Translations under genes and position numbers: made by a program
The notes under the pieces: model-generated
Databases searched by the model: none
What the model was told of the DNA's origin: nothing
The model's input: only the letters and a program-made list of their open reading frames with translations
Origin: Verrucomicrobiales bacterium
Lineage (GTDB): Bacteria > Verrucomicrobiota > Verrucomicrobiae > Limisphaerales > UBA9464
Reading direction: 5' to 3'
NCBI GenBank assembly: GCA_005789375.1
Contig: SXXZ01000322.1
Span: forward strand, 1-5,083
DNA: 5,083 bases
Shown here: piece by piece, positions 1-5,083 of the stretch
Position numbering within the stretch: the first letter of the stretch is position 1
How the letters are laid out: every line of letters begins with the position of its first letter

Positions 1-696
1 AAGCTTGAGCCCGCCGGGGGAATCTGTGATCCCCTTGCCACCATCATTGCCGCCATCGATTCCGGAGTTAGCCCCACCCCAGATTTGCTGGATGGTAATG
101 TTGGTGTGGACGAGTTGACCGTTGAAATACATGGAGACCAAGGGCTTCTCGACGAGCTTGCCCTCCTTGAAGCGGGCGGCTCGGAAGTTGATGTCGTAGG
201 CGTTCCACTTTCCGGTGCCATTGTAGGCGTGGTAGGGGGAGGGCGTTTCATTAATCACCGCGGCCATACCGTGCGGGGTTTTGTCGCCATCGAGCACCTG
301 AATCTCGTAACGGTTCTGCAAGTACACGCCGCTGTTTCCGTTGGGTTTTGCGATCCGGAACTCCACGTGCAGTCGGAAATCACGAAATTCTTGAACGGTC
401 ACCAAATCGGCCGTGCCGAACTTGCCGCCGTCGGAGACCCGGTCATCGGTCATCATCACTGTGCCGCCATCCACGGGATCTTCGACGATGGGCCACTTGA
501 TCGGCAGCGAGGACTTGAAGCCGGGTCCCTTCCAGTAGGTCCACTTGGAATGGAGCATTTCCTTGGACCCATCAAAGAGCACTTGGGAGCCTTTCTCTGG
601 TTTGGCTCCGACACCGACATGGGGCGAGGCGGCCCAGGCACCGGCAGTCGAGGCGAAGGTGAGGGCGAGGACAGTGAGGGTCTTTAGGGCATTCAT
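1..696 (-). CDS. DUF1080 / 3-keto-disaccharide hydrolase family secreted protein, C-terminus cut by window edge
   Basis: The minus-strand frame is open from ATG at 696-694 to base 1 and gives 232 residues without a stop. Residues 1-22 form a Sec signal peptide: Asn-Ala-Leu-Lys start, hydrophobic core, and a cleavage-like AWA just before Ala-Ser-Pro. The mature part matches the DUF1080 beta-jelly-roll family: FDGS (41-44), the core strand pair around DFRLHVEFRI (106-115), NGNSGVYLQNRYEIQVLD (119-136), GTGKWNAYDINFRAARF (160-176), and GGLKL (228-232), which normally lies shortly before the end. Probably only about 15-20 residues are missing. Family members act outside the cytoplasm on glycans or 3-keto-glycosides and are strongly expanded in Verrucomicrobia and Planctomycetes. 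The substrate cannot be told from the sequence. No Shine-Dalgarno precedes the start. The gene is divergent from cbiX. Confidence 0.9.
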   Translation of the reverse strand, partial: MNALKTLTVLALTFASTAGAWAASPHVGVGAKPEKGSQVLFDGSKEMLHSKWTYWKGPGFKSSLPIKWPIVEDPVDGGTVMMTDDRVSDGGKFGTADLVTVQEFRDFRLHVEFRIAKPNGNSGVYLQNRYEIQVLDGDKTPHGMAAVINETPSPYHAYNGTGKWNAYDINFRAARFKEGKLVEKPLVSMYFNGQLVHTNITIQQIWGGANSGIDGGNDGGKGITDSPGGLKL

Positions 697-730
697 CGCG
701 GGAGGAATTAGTGCGAAACCCTCCGCCGCG
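697..730. other. GC-rich inverted repeat at the start of the DUF1080 gene
   Basis: Bases 697-705 can pair with 720-730. GGAGG (701-705) pairs with CCTCC (720-724), and CGCG (697-700) pairs with CGCG (727-730) across a 2-nt bulge, leaving a 14-nt loop. It abuts the DUF1080 start codon at 696, so it would sit in that gene's 5' leader. In plus-strand RNA it would instead bury the GGAGG that precedes a GTG at 711. Fold and role are inference. The rest of the 697-827 gap shows no convincing -35/-10 pair on either strand and no cobalamin-riboswitch box. Confidence 0.3.
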
Positions 731-827
731 AAACAGGCCGGAGTCAACCGAACGATTGAAGGGACACGTCGCAAGGAATCGACGGCGACTTGCGCCCGGC
801 CCGGTTGATCGCACACTGGGCCTTGTC

Positions 828-1673
828 ATGGGTGATTTTTCGGAGGCTGCGCTAGTGCTGCTGGGACACGGGTCGACGGTGAACGCCGATTCGGCGGCCC
901 CGACTCATCAACATGCCGATGAACTGCGCCGGCGCGGGATTTTCGCCCAGGTGCTAACCGGCTTCTGGAAGGAGCACCCGGCTTTTTCCGGGGTGCTGCG
1001 CGGAGTCTATGCTCCGCGGGTGTTCGTGGTTCCGTTATTCATCAGCGAGGGCTACTTCACCGAAGAGGTGATTCCGCGCGAACTCGGTTTGGCCGAGCGC
1101 GGTCAGACGCTCTTCCCGAAGATCCAACAGAAGAATGGTCGCCAAATTCATTACTGCGGCCCCGTGGGTACCCACGCTCGCATGACGGAGGTGATCTTGG
1201 CTCGGGCCCAAGAGGCGGTGGGTTCGGGGCCGGAGGTTCCTTGCCTGTCCGAGAGTTCTCTGTTCATCGCCGGGCATGGCACGAGCAATAACGAGAACTC
1301 GCGACGCGCGATCGAGGACCAGGTGCTACTTATCCGGAAACGAGGGCTCTACCGGGATGTCCATCCGATCTTCATGGAAGAAGATCCCCGCATCGCCGAT
1401 GCCTACACGCTGGGTGAAACTAAAAATCTCATCGTGGTGCCCTTCTTCATCAGCGATGGCTTGCACAGCTACGAGGATATCCCGGTGATGTTGGGGGCCT
1501 CGGCCGAGTCGGTGCAGGAACGCTTCCAACGCGGGGAGCCCACGTGGATCAATCCCACGACCCTCCAGGGCAAACGAGTCTGGTACGGTCGCAGCATCGG
1601 AACGGCGCCGATGATGGCCGATGTGGTGATGGATCGGGTGCGTGAAAGCGCGGCGTCTATGGGGATGGGATAA
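828..1673 (+). CDS. cbiX: CbiX-type sirohydrochlorin chelatase, two-domain
   Basis: Protein of 281 residues with two homologous CbiX halves. These chelatases insert Co2+ (cobalamin route) or Fe2+ (siroheme route) into sirohydrochlorin in the cytoplasm. Half one has LLGHGS (His14) and VVPLFISEGYFTEEVIP (67-83). Half two has IAGHGT (His150) and VVPFFISDGLHSYEDIP (203-219, His213). The metal-binding pair normally consists of the HG[ST] histidine and a second histidine in the PLF...GxH...DIP segment. Here only half two keeps both, because half one has Phe77 at the second site. The ATG at 828 is chosen because family similarity begins immediately after it. A GTG at 711 with a fine GGAGG would add 39 Arg/Pro-rich residues unlike the family. 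No Cys-rich tail or His-rich tail is visible. The choice between Co and Fe cannot be made here. The SCO gene follows after 79 bp on the same strand. Confidence 0.85.
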   Translation: MGDFSEAALVLLGHGSTVNADSAAPTHQHADELRRRGIFAQVLTGFWKEHPAFSGVLRGVYAPRVFVVPLFISEGYFTEEVIPRELGLAERGQTLFPKIQQKNGRQIHYCGPVGTHARMTEVILARAQEAVGSGPEVPCLSESSLFIAGHGTSNNENSRRAIEDQVLLIRKRGLYRDVHPIFMEEDPRIADAYTLGETKNLIVVPFFISDGLHSYEDIPVMLGASAESVQERFQRGEPTWINPTTLQGKRVWYGRSIGTAPMMADVVMDRVRESAASMGMG

Positions 1674-1752
1674 AGAGCGGATGAGGAGAATTGCTTGCCC
1701 GATGGGCTTCCCCTTTTGCTTGCGACCTCGGGTGGTCTAACATCTCCCCGGT

Positions 1753-2694
1753 ATGAAGTGGTTTCCTTGGTTGACGTCGGCATTCCTCGCCGCAGCCCTC
1801 GCTCTGGGTTTGCTTGGCTGCAAGCCACAGGCCCCTGCTGCGACGGTGGGTGGGTCTTCGGTTGAAGAAACACCCCGAGAGTATTCGGTCCGCGGAGTGG
1901 TGCGGCGGGTGGAGCCTGAGCGGCGTTCGGTGGTGGTGAAGCACGAGGAGATTCCCGGTTTCATGCCGGCCATGACCATGCCCTTCGATGTGAAGGAGGC
2001 GAAGGAACTCCAGGGGCTAAAACCCGGTGACCGAATCGGTTTCCGCATGCTGATTACCACCAATGATGGCTGGATCGACCGTATCCAGGTTTTCGGCTCC
2101 GACACCAATGCCGTGGCTACGCCTCCGCCGGTGCGGGTCTCTTCTTCGGTGCCTTTGCTGGAGGCAGGATCGTTGCTACCGGACTACACGCTGACCAATG
2201 AGTTGGGGAGGGTGATTCGGTTGTCGGAGTTTCGGGGGCAAGTGTTGGCCTTCACGTTCATTTTCACTCGTTGCCCTTATCCTGATTTCTGTCCGCGGAT
2301 GACGGACCTTTTTGCCGGAGTGCAGAAAAACTTGGCAGGCCAGTCCGATGCGCCGAAGAACGTGAAGTTTCTGTCGATCTCGTTCGACCCGGAACACGAC
2401 AGTCCGGAACTCCTCCGAGCTTATGGGGAGCGCTACAATTACAATCCATCTCGTTGGACGTTGGCGACGGGTGCCTGGGATCAACTCGAACCGCTGACCG
2501 GCCATTTTGGTCTGCTCTTTGGGCGTGATGTGCCACCCGAGAAGATGGAGCACAATTTGCGCACTGTGGTGGTTCGGCCCTCAGGGAAGATTCAGGCGAT
2601 CCTTCCGAGCAATGAGTGGCAGTCGGAAGATCTGATCCGGGAAATTCGTGCGGCGGCGGCGGCGGAACCGACGACTCGGGCTCAGGGACGGTAA
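1753..2694 (+). CDS. SCO1/SenC-family copper lipoprotein with N-terminal CusF-like domain
   Basis: Predicted 313-residue lipoprotein: Lys2, hydrophobic stretch 7-22, and lipobox LLGC with Cys23 as lipidation site. Residues 45-115 form a small OB-fold copper-binding domain of the CusF type (PF11604-like). It has His64 and Met71, Met74 and Met76 in a GFMPAMTMPF segment (69-78). Residues 132-300 are a thioredoxin-fold SCO domain, with LPDYTLTNELG (142-152), a cysteine motif at Cys174 and Cys180, SISFDPEHDSPELLRAY (208-224), and the distal copper-ligand histidine His267 in MEHNLRTVVV. SCO proteins deliver copper to the CuA site of cytochrome oxidase or act as thiol reductants on the outer face of the inner membrane. 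The cysteines are spaced Cx5C, not the classical Cx3C. The C-terminus contains a run of five GCG codons. No clear Shine-Dalgarno lies before the ATG. It may be co-transcribed with cbiX. Confidence 0.93.
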   Translation: MKWFPWLTSAFLAAALALGLLGCKPQAPAATVGGSSVEETPREYSVRGVVRRVEPERRSVVVKHEEIPGFMPAMTMPFDVKEAKELQGLKPGDRIGFRMLITTNDGWIDRIQVFGSDTNAVATPPPVRVSSSVPLLEAGSLLPDYTLTNELGRVIRLSEFRGQVLAFTFIFTRCPYPDFCPRMTDLFAGVQKNLAGQSDAPKNVKFLSISFDPEHDSPELLRAYGERYNYNPSRWTLATGAWDQLEPLTGHFGLLFGRDVPPEKMEHNLRTVVVRPSGKIQAILPSNEWQSEDLIREIRAAAAAEPTTRAQGR

Positions 2695-2852
2695 GCGCTG
2701 GATGCACCAGGGTGCGGGTAAACTTCCGCTGAAGCCGGACGGGATTGGGAGCCGGGGAGGTCGTGGGTCCGGGTGGTTTCAGGCGGGGCTGGCTCTTCGG
2801 TGGATGCTCCGCGGGATCAATCCTGCGCTCGCAGGGAGACTCGTTGAGTGAT

Positions 2853-2912
2853 GCTTTCGCGCTGCGCGCGAGGGGTTTTATTGCTTTCGCACTGCGCGCG
2901 AGGGGCTTTGTT
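2853..2912 (+). repeat. Two tandem copies of a 30-bp hairpin-forming unit
   Basis: Bases 2853-2882 and 2883-2912 are head-to-tail copies that differ at three positions (G/A, T/C, A/G). Each unit begins GCTTTCGC and carries CTGCGCGCGAGGGG followed by a T-rich end. The Cs and Gs around the TGC form an imperfect inverted repeat. The stretch right after (2913-2934) has similar TCGC and CGCTCGC words and may be a decayed third copy, though this is weak. Confidence 0.8.
2854..2882 (+). terminator. Candidate intrinsic terminator in the first 30-bp unit
   Basis: In plus-strand RNA, 2854-2862 pairs with 2866-2874: nine pairs including two G-U wobbles, with a 3-nt UGC loop. It is followed by G and then UUUUAUU (2876-2882). 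This is terminator-like for transcripts leaving the SCO gene, but it lies about 160 bp beyond that stop codon. The second copy has an A-C mismatch in the stem and a weaker tail (CTTTGTT). Function is inferred. Confidence 0.4.
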
Positions 2913-2970
2913 GTTCGCCTCCTACGCTCGCTCCAGATCGATCCCGCTGTGCATCGGTTCAATCTATATT

Positions 2971-3026
2971 CCCCTAACCCCTGACATCTGTCCCCTGTCC
3001 CCTGTCCCCTGTCCCCTGTCCCCTGT
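2971..3026. repeat. Heptanucleotide tandem array (CCCCTGT) with G-quadruplex potential on the minus strand
   Basis: Eight consecutive 7-bp units keep one register: CCCCTAA, CCCCTGA, CATCTGT, then five perfect CCCCTGT copies (2992-3026). On the minus strand this is five GGGG tracts separated by 3-nt ACA loops, which meets the usual intramolecular G-quadruplex rule (four or more tracts, short loops). Left-hand units are degenerate, as expected where an array decays at its edge. It resembles the short tandemly repeated heptamers known from filamentous cyanobacteria. It lies about 95 bp past the stop of the minus-strand PEP-hydrolase-family gene. Confidence 0.9.
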
Positions 3027-3062
3027 CACTGGCGCCACTGGGGCGAATCCGTCTGGGGAGTT

Positions 3063-3091
3063 CGGGAGGGCTCCGATGCGGAACCCTCCCG
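3063..3091 (-). terminator. Strong hairpin downstream of the PEP-hydrolase-family gene
   Basis: Arms 3063-3075 and 3079-3091 form a 13-bp stem with a 3-nt loop. Pairing is complete only in minus-strand RNA, where position 3071/3083 is a G-U wobble. In plus-strand RNA it is a C-A mismatch. It begins 29 bp after the minus-strand gene's stop (3121). No U-tract follows, so it is either a U-less terminator or a 3'-end stabiliser for that transcript. Structure is seen; role is inferred. Confidence 0.55.
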
Positions 3092-3120
3092 GGCGAACGA
3101 TCTCCACCGATGCTGGTGGA

Positions 3121-4008
3121 CTACTTTTTCTTGCCGAACTTCTTGGCGGCGGGGGCCTTGAGGCGCTTGAACTCTTTTGTGAGGTTGGTCAGCGAGGCCT
3201 CGATTCCCATTCGCTCCAGGGAACTGGCTCCGACGAAGCCTACGACATCGGTGTTCTTCATCACGCGATCGGCGTCGGCGGGTGTGTTGATGGGGCCGCC
3301 ATGGCACAAGAAGAAGATGTCTTTCCGAACTCGGGAGGCGGCGTCGATGATTTCTTGGGTGCGCTGGAGGGTGAAGTCCCAACTCACTACGGCGTTCTGG
3401 ACGCCGATGCTGCCGCCGACGGTCGTTCCGACGTGGGCGATGATGGCGTCAGCCCCGGACTTGGCCATTTCAACGGCTTCTTCAGGGGTGCCGACATAGA
3501 CGATGGAAAAGAGGTCCATTTTCCGGGCGAGGGCGACCATTTCATATTCTTTCTTCACGCTCATGCCGGTCTCTTCGAGTACGCCTCGGAAATGGCCGTC
3601 GATGATGGTGTGGGTGGGGAAGTTGTTCACGCCGCTGAACCCCATCTCTTTGACCTTGCCCAACCAGTGCCACATGCGGCGGCGGGGATCGGTGGCGTGG
3701 ACGCCGCAGATGACGGGCACTTCTTCGACGACCGGAAGCACTTCGTACTCACCGATTTCCATGGCGATGGCATTGGCATCGCCGTAGGCCATCATGCCGC
3801 AGGTGGAGCCGTGACCCATCATACGGAAGCGGCCGGAGTTGTAGATGATGATGAGGTCGGCACCCCCCTTCTCGATGAATTTGGCGCTAATGCCCGCGCC
3901 TGCGCCGGCGGCGATGACGGCGTCGCCTTTCTTGATGGTGTCCATCAGGCGCTCGCGGACTTCTTTGCGGGTGTAAGGATTTCCTTTGCCGGTCCAGGGA
4001 TTGGGCAT
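3121..4008 (-). CDS. Phosphoenolpyruvate hydrolase-family TIM-barrel protein
   Basis: Complete 295-residue protein, soluble, with no signal peptide. It matches the PEP-hydrolase/TIM-barrel signal-transduction family (PF09370-like), which is related to PEP mutase/isocitrate-lyase-like barrels and to the C-terminal domain of the plant Tm-1 virus-resistance protein. Signatures in order are AAGAGAGISAKFIEKGGADL (33-52), IYNSGRFRMMGHGS (55-68), PVICGVHATDP (98-108), GVNNFPTH (126-133), GADAIIAHVGTTVGG (185-199), FLCHGGPI (233-240), and VGFVGASSLERMGIE (256-270). Bacterial members are often encoded with or fused to a Tm-1-like UPF0261 partner, which is not visible here. The enzymatic reaction of most members is unproven. 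An odd feature is a lysine-rich end, KRLKAPAAKKFGKKK (281-295). The ATG at 4008 fits the family start. No Shine-Dalgarno is evident. The gene is divergent from the RidA-family gene. Confidence 0.93.
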   Translation of the reverse strand: MPNPWTGKGNPYTRKEVRERLMDTIKKGDAVIAAGAGAGISAKFIEKGGADLIIIYNSGRFRMMGHGSTCGMMAYGDANAIAMEIGEYEVLPVVEEVPVICGVHATDPRRRMWHWLGKVKEMGFSGVNNFPTHTIIDGHFRGVLEETGMSVKKEYEMVALARKMDLFSIVYVGTPEEAVEMAKSGADAIIAHVGTTVGGSIGVQNAVVSWDFTLQRTQEIIDAASRVRKDIFFLCHGGPINTPADADRVMKNTDVVGFVGASSLERMGIEASLTNLTKEFKRLKAPAAKKFGKKK

Positions 4009-4030
4009 GGTCTTAAAACGAAAACAGGTT

Positions 4031-4060
4031 GTTACAAACGGGGTCTAATGAAGCGCTCAA
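4031..4060 (-). promoter_or_regulatory. Candidate sigma70-type promoter for the PEP-hydrolase-family gene
   Basis: On the minus strand TTGAGC (4060-4055) and TGTAAC (4036-4031) each match four of six consensus bases of -35 and -10 with an 18-bp spacer. The predicted start, near 4024, would give a leader of about 15 nt. In the opposite direction, TCTAAT (4044-4049) is a five-of-six -10 match that could serve the RidA-family gene, but it lacks a good -35. The two would overlap. This is consensus matching only. The remaining divergent gap (4061-4156) shows nothing further. Confidence 0.3.
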
Positions 4061-4156
4061 GTGTCTATCTTGGCCATGCTGCGAAGGCACGATTCCTTAT
4101 TCCGAAACCAACGAGGCGCTCGCGCTCGAGACCGGCCCGGTCCAAGGTTTCCATCG

Positions 4157-4618
4157 ATGAGCCGCATCGAATCCAAACTGGCCGAACTCGGCATTACTTT
4201 GCCCGCTCCGCCGCCTCCGGGCGGGAACTACCTGCCCTTTCGTATCGAGGGCAAGACGTTGTATCTGCCCGGGGCGATCGCTAGCCGGGAAGGGAAGGTT
4301 CAATACGCCGGCAAGGTGGGTGAGAATCTCACGATCGAAGAGGGCTATGAGGCGGCCAAGTTGTGCGCGCTCAATTTGCTGGCCTGCGCAAAACTAGGTC
4401 TGGGCGATCTGGATCGCATCGACCACGTGATTTCCGTCAGCGGCTACGTCAATTGCGTGGCCGGATTCCCGGACAGCCCCAAGGTCATTAACGGGGCCAG
4501 CGATTTGCTGGTGGCCTTGCTCGGAGACGATGGGCGACATGTTCGGGCCGCGGTCGGCGTGGCGGGTCTGCCGGTCAACTCCGCGACCGAGGTGCAAATG
4601 ATCGTGGCCCTGAGGTGA
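4157..4618 (+). CDS. RidA/YjgF/UK114-family enamine/imine deaminase
   Basis: 153-residue protein beginning MSRIESKLAELGITLP, the usual opening of the RidA subgroup with a longer N-terminus (E. coli RidA has 128 residues). Subgroup signatures are PPPPGGNYLPF (18-28), LTIEEGYEAAKLCALNLLA (58-76), GYVNCVAGFPDSPKVINGAS (96-115), and the C-terminal RAAVGVAGLP (130-139). Arg130 and Glu145 are spaced exactly as the substrate-binding Arg105 and catalytic Glu120 of E. coli RidA (15 residues), so deaminase activity is plausible. RidA proteins are cytosolic trimers that hydrolyse reactive enamines and imines such as 2-aminoacrylate. The ATG at 4157 is preferred over a GTG at 4061, whose 32 extra residues are Arg-rich and family-unlike. 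A weak AAGG lies 9 nt upstream. It is divergent from the PEP-hydrolase-family gene and convergent with trpE. Confidence 0.93.
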   Translation: MSRIESKLAELGITLPAPPPPGGNYLPFRIEGKTLYLPGAIASREGKVQYAGKVGENLTIEEGYEAAKLCALNLLACAKLGLGDLDRIDHVISVSGYVNCVAGFPDSPKVINGASDLLVALLGDDGRHVRAAVGVAGLPVNSATEVQMIVALR

Positions 4619-4697
4619 AGAGGGCGGGCTCAGAAAGGGGTAACTCCTCTCTGTGGGTGCGCAGACTTCCCGAGTCGATGGATCAGCGCAGAACCAT

Positions 4698-5083
4698 TTA
4701 GCGCGGGAAGTGTTCGGCCAGCGAGATGGCCTTCCGCATGGCCTTTGACTTGTTGATCGTCTCGTCGAATTCAGCCTCGGGATCGGAGTCGTTGACCCAT
4801 CCACCACCGGCTTGGACATAGGCCATTCCGTCCTTCACTAGTGCCGTGCGAATGGTGATGCAGTGGTCAGCATTGCCATTGAACCCGAAGTAGCCCACAC
4901 AGCCGCCATAGGGTCCGCGGGTGGTGCCTTCGAGTTCTGAGATGATTTGCATGGCCCGGACCTTGGGCGCGCCGCTGAGGGTGCCGGCCGGGAAGGTGGT
5001 CCGCATCAGGTCGAAGGCCGTGCGCTCGGGCGAGAGCTGGCCGTTGACCTGGGAGACGATGTGCATCACGTGGCTGTAGCGCT
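4698..5083 (-). CDS. trpE: Anthranilate synthase component I, C-terminal part, cut by right edge
   Basis: The frame is open from the right edge to the TAA at 4700-4698 and gives the last 127 residues of a chorismate-binding enzyme. The segment begins [12 protein letters not shown], a classic TrpE/PabB block. [55 protein letters not shown] and [16 protein letters not shown] follow, and the glutamates of the last block are Mg2+ ligands in the family. The YVQAG and PExEFxET wording favours TrpE over PabB, although PabB cannot be fully excluded from the C-terminus alone. TrpE converts chorismate and glutamine-derived ammonia to anthranilate, the first step of tryptophan synthesis. The feedback-binding N-terminal region lies outside the window. 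One oddity is GGGWVND, where most relatives read GAGIVxD. It is convergent with the RidA-family gene over 79 bp. Confidence 0.9.
   Translation of the reverse strand, partial: RYSHVMHIVSQVNGQLSPERTAFDLMRTTFPAGTLSGAPKVRAMQIISELEGTTRGPYGGCVGYFGFNGNADHCITIRTALVKDGMAYVQAGGGWVNDSDPEAEFDETINKSKAMRKAISLAEHFPR

Larger units (their letters stand above)
2695..3120. other. Repeat- and hairpin-rich intergenic island between convergent genes
   Basis: These 426 bp separate the 3' ends of the SCO gene and the PEP-hydrolase-family gene. Short open frames exist but have low-complexity Arg/Gly- or Pro-rich translations and resemble no protein I know. From left to right it holds about 125 bp without visible structure, a perfect palindrome CCTGCGCTCGCAGG-type stem (2822-2835), a tandem 30-bp hairpin repeat (2853-2912), an unstructured spacer, the heptamer array (2971-3026), the 8-bp palindrome TGGCGCCA (3030-3037) and the strong hairpin at 3063-3091. 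Absence of a gene is inferred from translation only. Confidence 0.7.

Noticed and set aside
1..6. AAGCTT at the first base as a cloning junction
   Set aside because: It is in frame inside the DUF1080 GGLKL motif, so it is native coding sequence that happens to meet the window edge.
85..687. 200-codon plus-strand open frame over the DUF1080 gene
   Set aside because: It is an antisense shadow. The minus frame has the signal peptide and DUF1080 motifs.
1697..1717. GCCC-GAT-GGGC hairpin followed by TTCCCCTTTT after cbiX as a terminator
   Set aside because: The stem is only four base pairs and the T-run is interrupted by Cs, so it is too weak to call.
1716..1743. TTGCTT and TAACAT with a 16-bp spacer as a promoter for the SCO gene
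   Set aside because: Only three and four of six consensus matches, a level expected by chance in such a gap.
2648..2984. Small open frames within the convergent gap (starting near 2648 and 2745)
   Set aside because: Low-complexity translations without family resemblance, overlapping the SCO end or the hairpin repeats.
2853..3026. CRISPR array
   Set aside because: The 30-bp units and the 7-bp units are directly tandem with no spacers, and no cas gene is present.
2848..4284. 478-codon plus-strand open frame covering the island and the PEP-hydrolase-family gene
   Set aside because: It is antisense to a clearly recognisable protein. Its translation is Gly/Asp/His-rich without family features and crosses the repeat array. 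It is a by-product of high third-position GC.
4619..4697. Bidirectional terminator between the RidA-family gene and trpE
   Set aside because: Only 4-5 bp stems with wobbles (for example around 4636-4648) and no T-tracts.

Overview
The window looks like about 5 kb of chromosome from a high-GC Gram-negative bacterium. A member of Verrucomicrobia or a related PVC lineage is the best guess. This is inferred from a secreted DUF1080 (3-keto-disaccharide hydrolase) protein, a CusF-SCO lipoprotein with a widened cysteine motif, a stand-alone phosphoenolpyruvate-hydrolase-family TIM barrel, and starts that mostly lack a clear Shine-Dalgarno. No rRNA or other taxonomic marker is present, so the assignment is tentative.

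Layout: (1) 1-696, minus strand: 3' truncated DUF1080 protein with a Sec signal peptide, cut by the left edge. (2) 697-827: divergent intergenic gap with a GC-rich hairpin. (3) 828-1673, plus: two-domain CbiX-type sirohydrochlorin chelatase. (4) 1753-2694, plus: SCO-family copper lipoprotein with an N-terminal CusF-like copper-binding domain. (5) 2695-3120: 426 bp between convergent genes with no credible gene but dense structure: a 14-bp palindrome, a tandem 30-bp hairpin repeat, a 7-bp repeat array (CCCCTGT) and a strong 13-bp-stem hairpin. (6) 3121-4008, minus: PEP-hydrolase-family TIM barrel. (7) 4009-4156: divergent promoter region. (8) 4157-4618, plus: RidA/YjgF-family deaminase. (9) 4698-5083, minus: C-terminal part of anthranilate synthase component I (TrpE), cut by the right edge.

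Gene orientation is - + + - + -, so only cbiX and the SCO gene could share a transcript. There is no obvious multi-gene system. Loose themes are metal handling (chelatase, copper chaperone) and central or amino-acid metabolism (PEP hydrolase family, RidA, TrpE). I see no phage, transposase, CRISPR, tRNA or rRNA. The most unusual DNA is the convergent intergenic island. Its heptamer array reads as a near-ideal G-quadruplex motif on the minus strand, and its hairpin at 3063-3091 pairs fully only as minus-strand RNA. The most unusual protein features are the Cx5C copper motif of the SCO protein and the apparent shift of the histidine pair to the C-terminal half of the CbiX protein.
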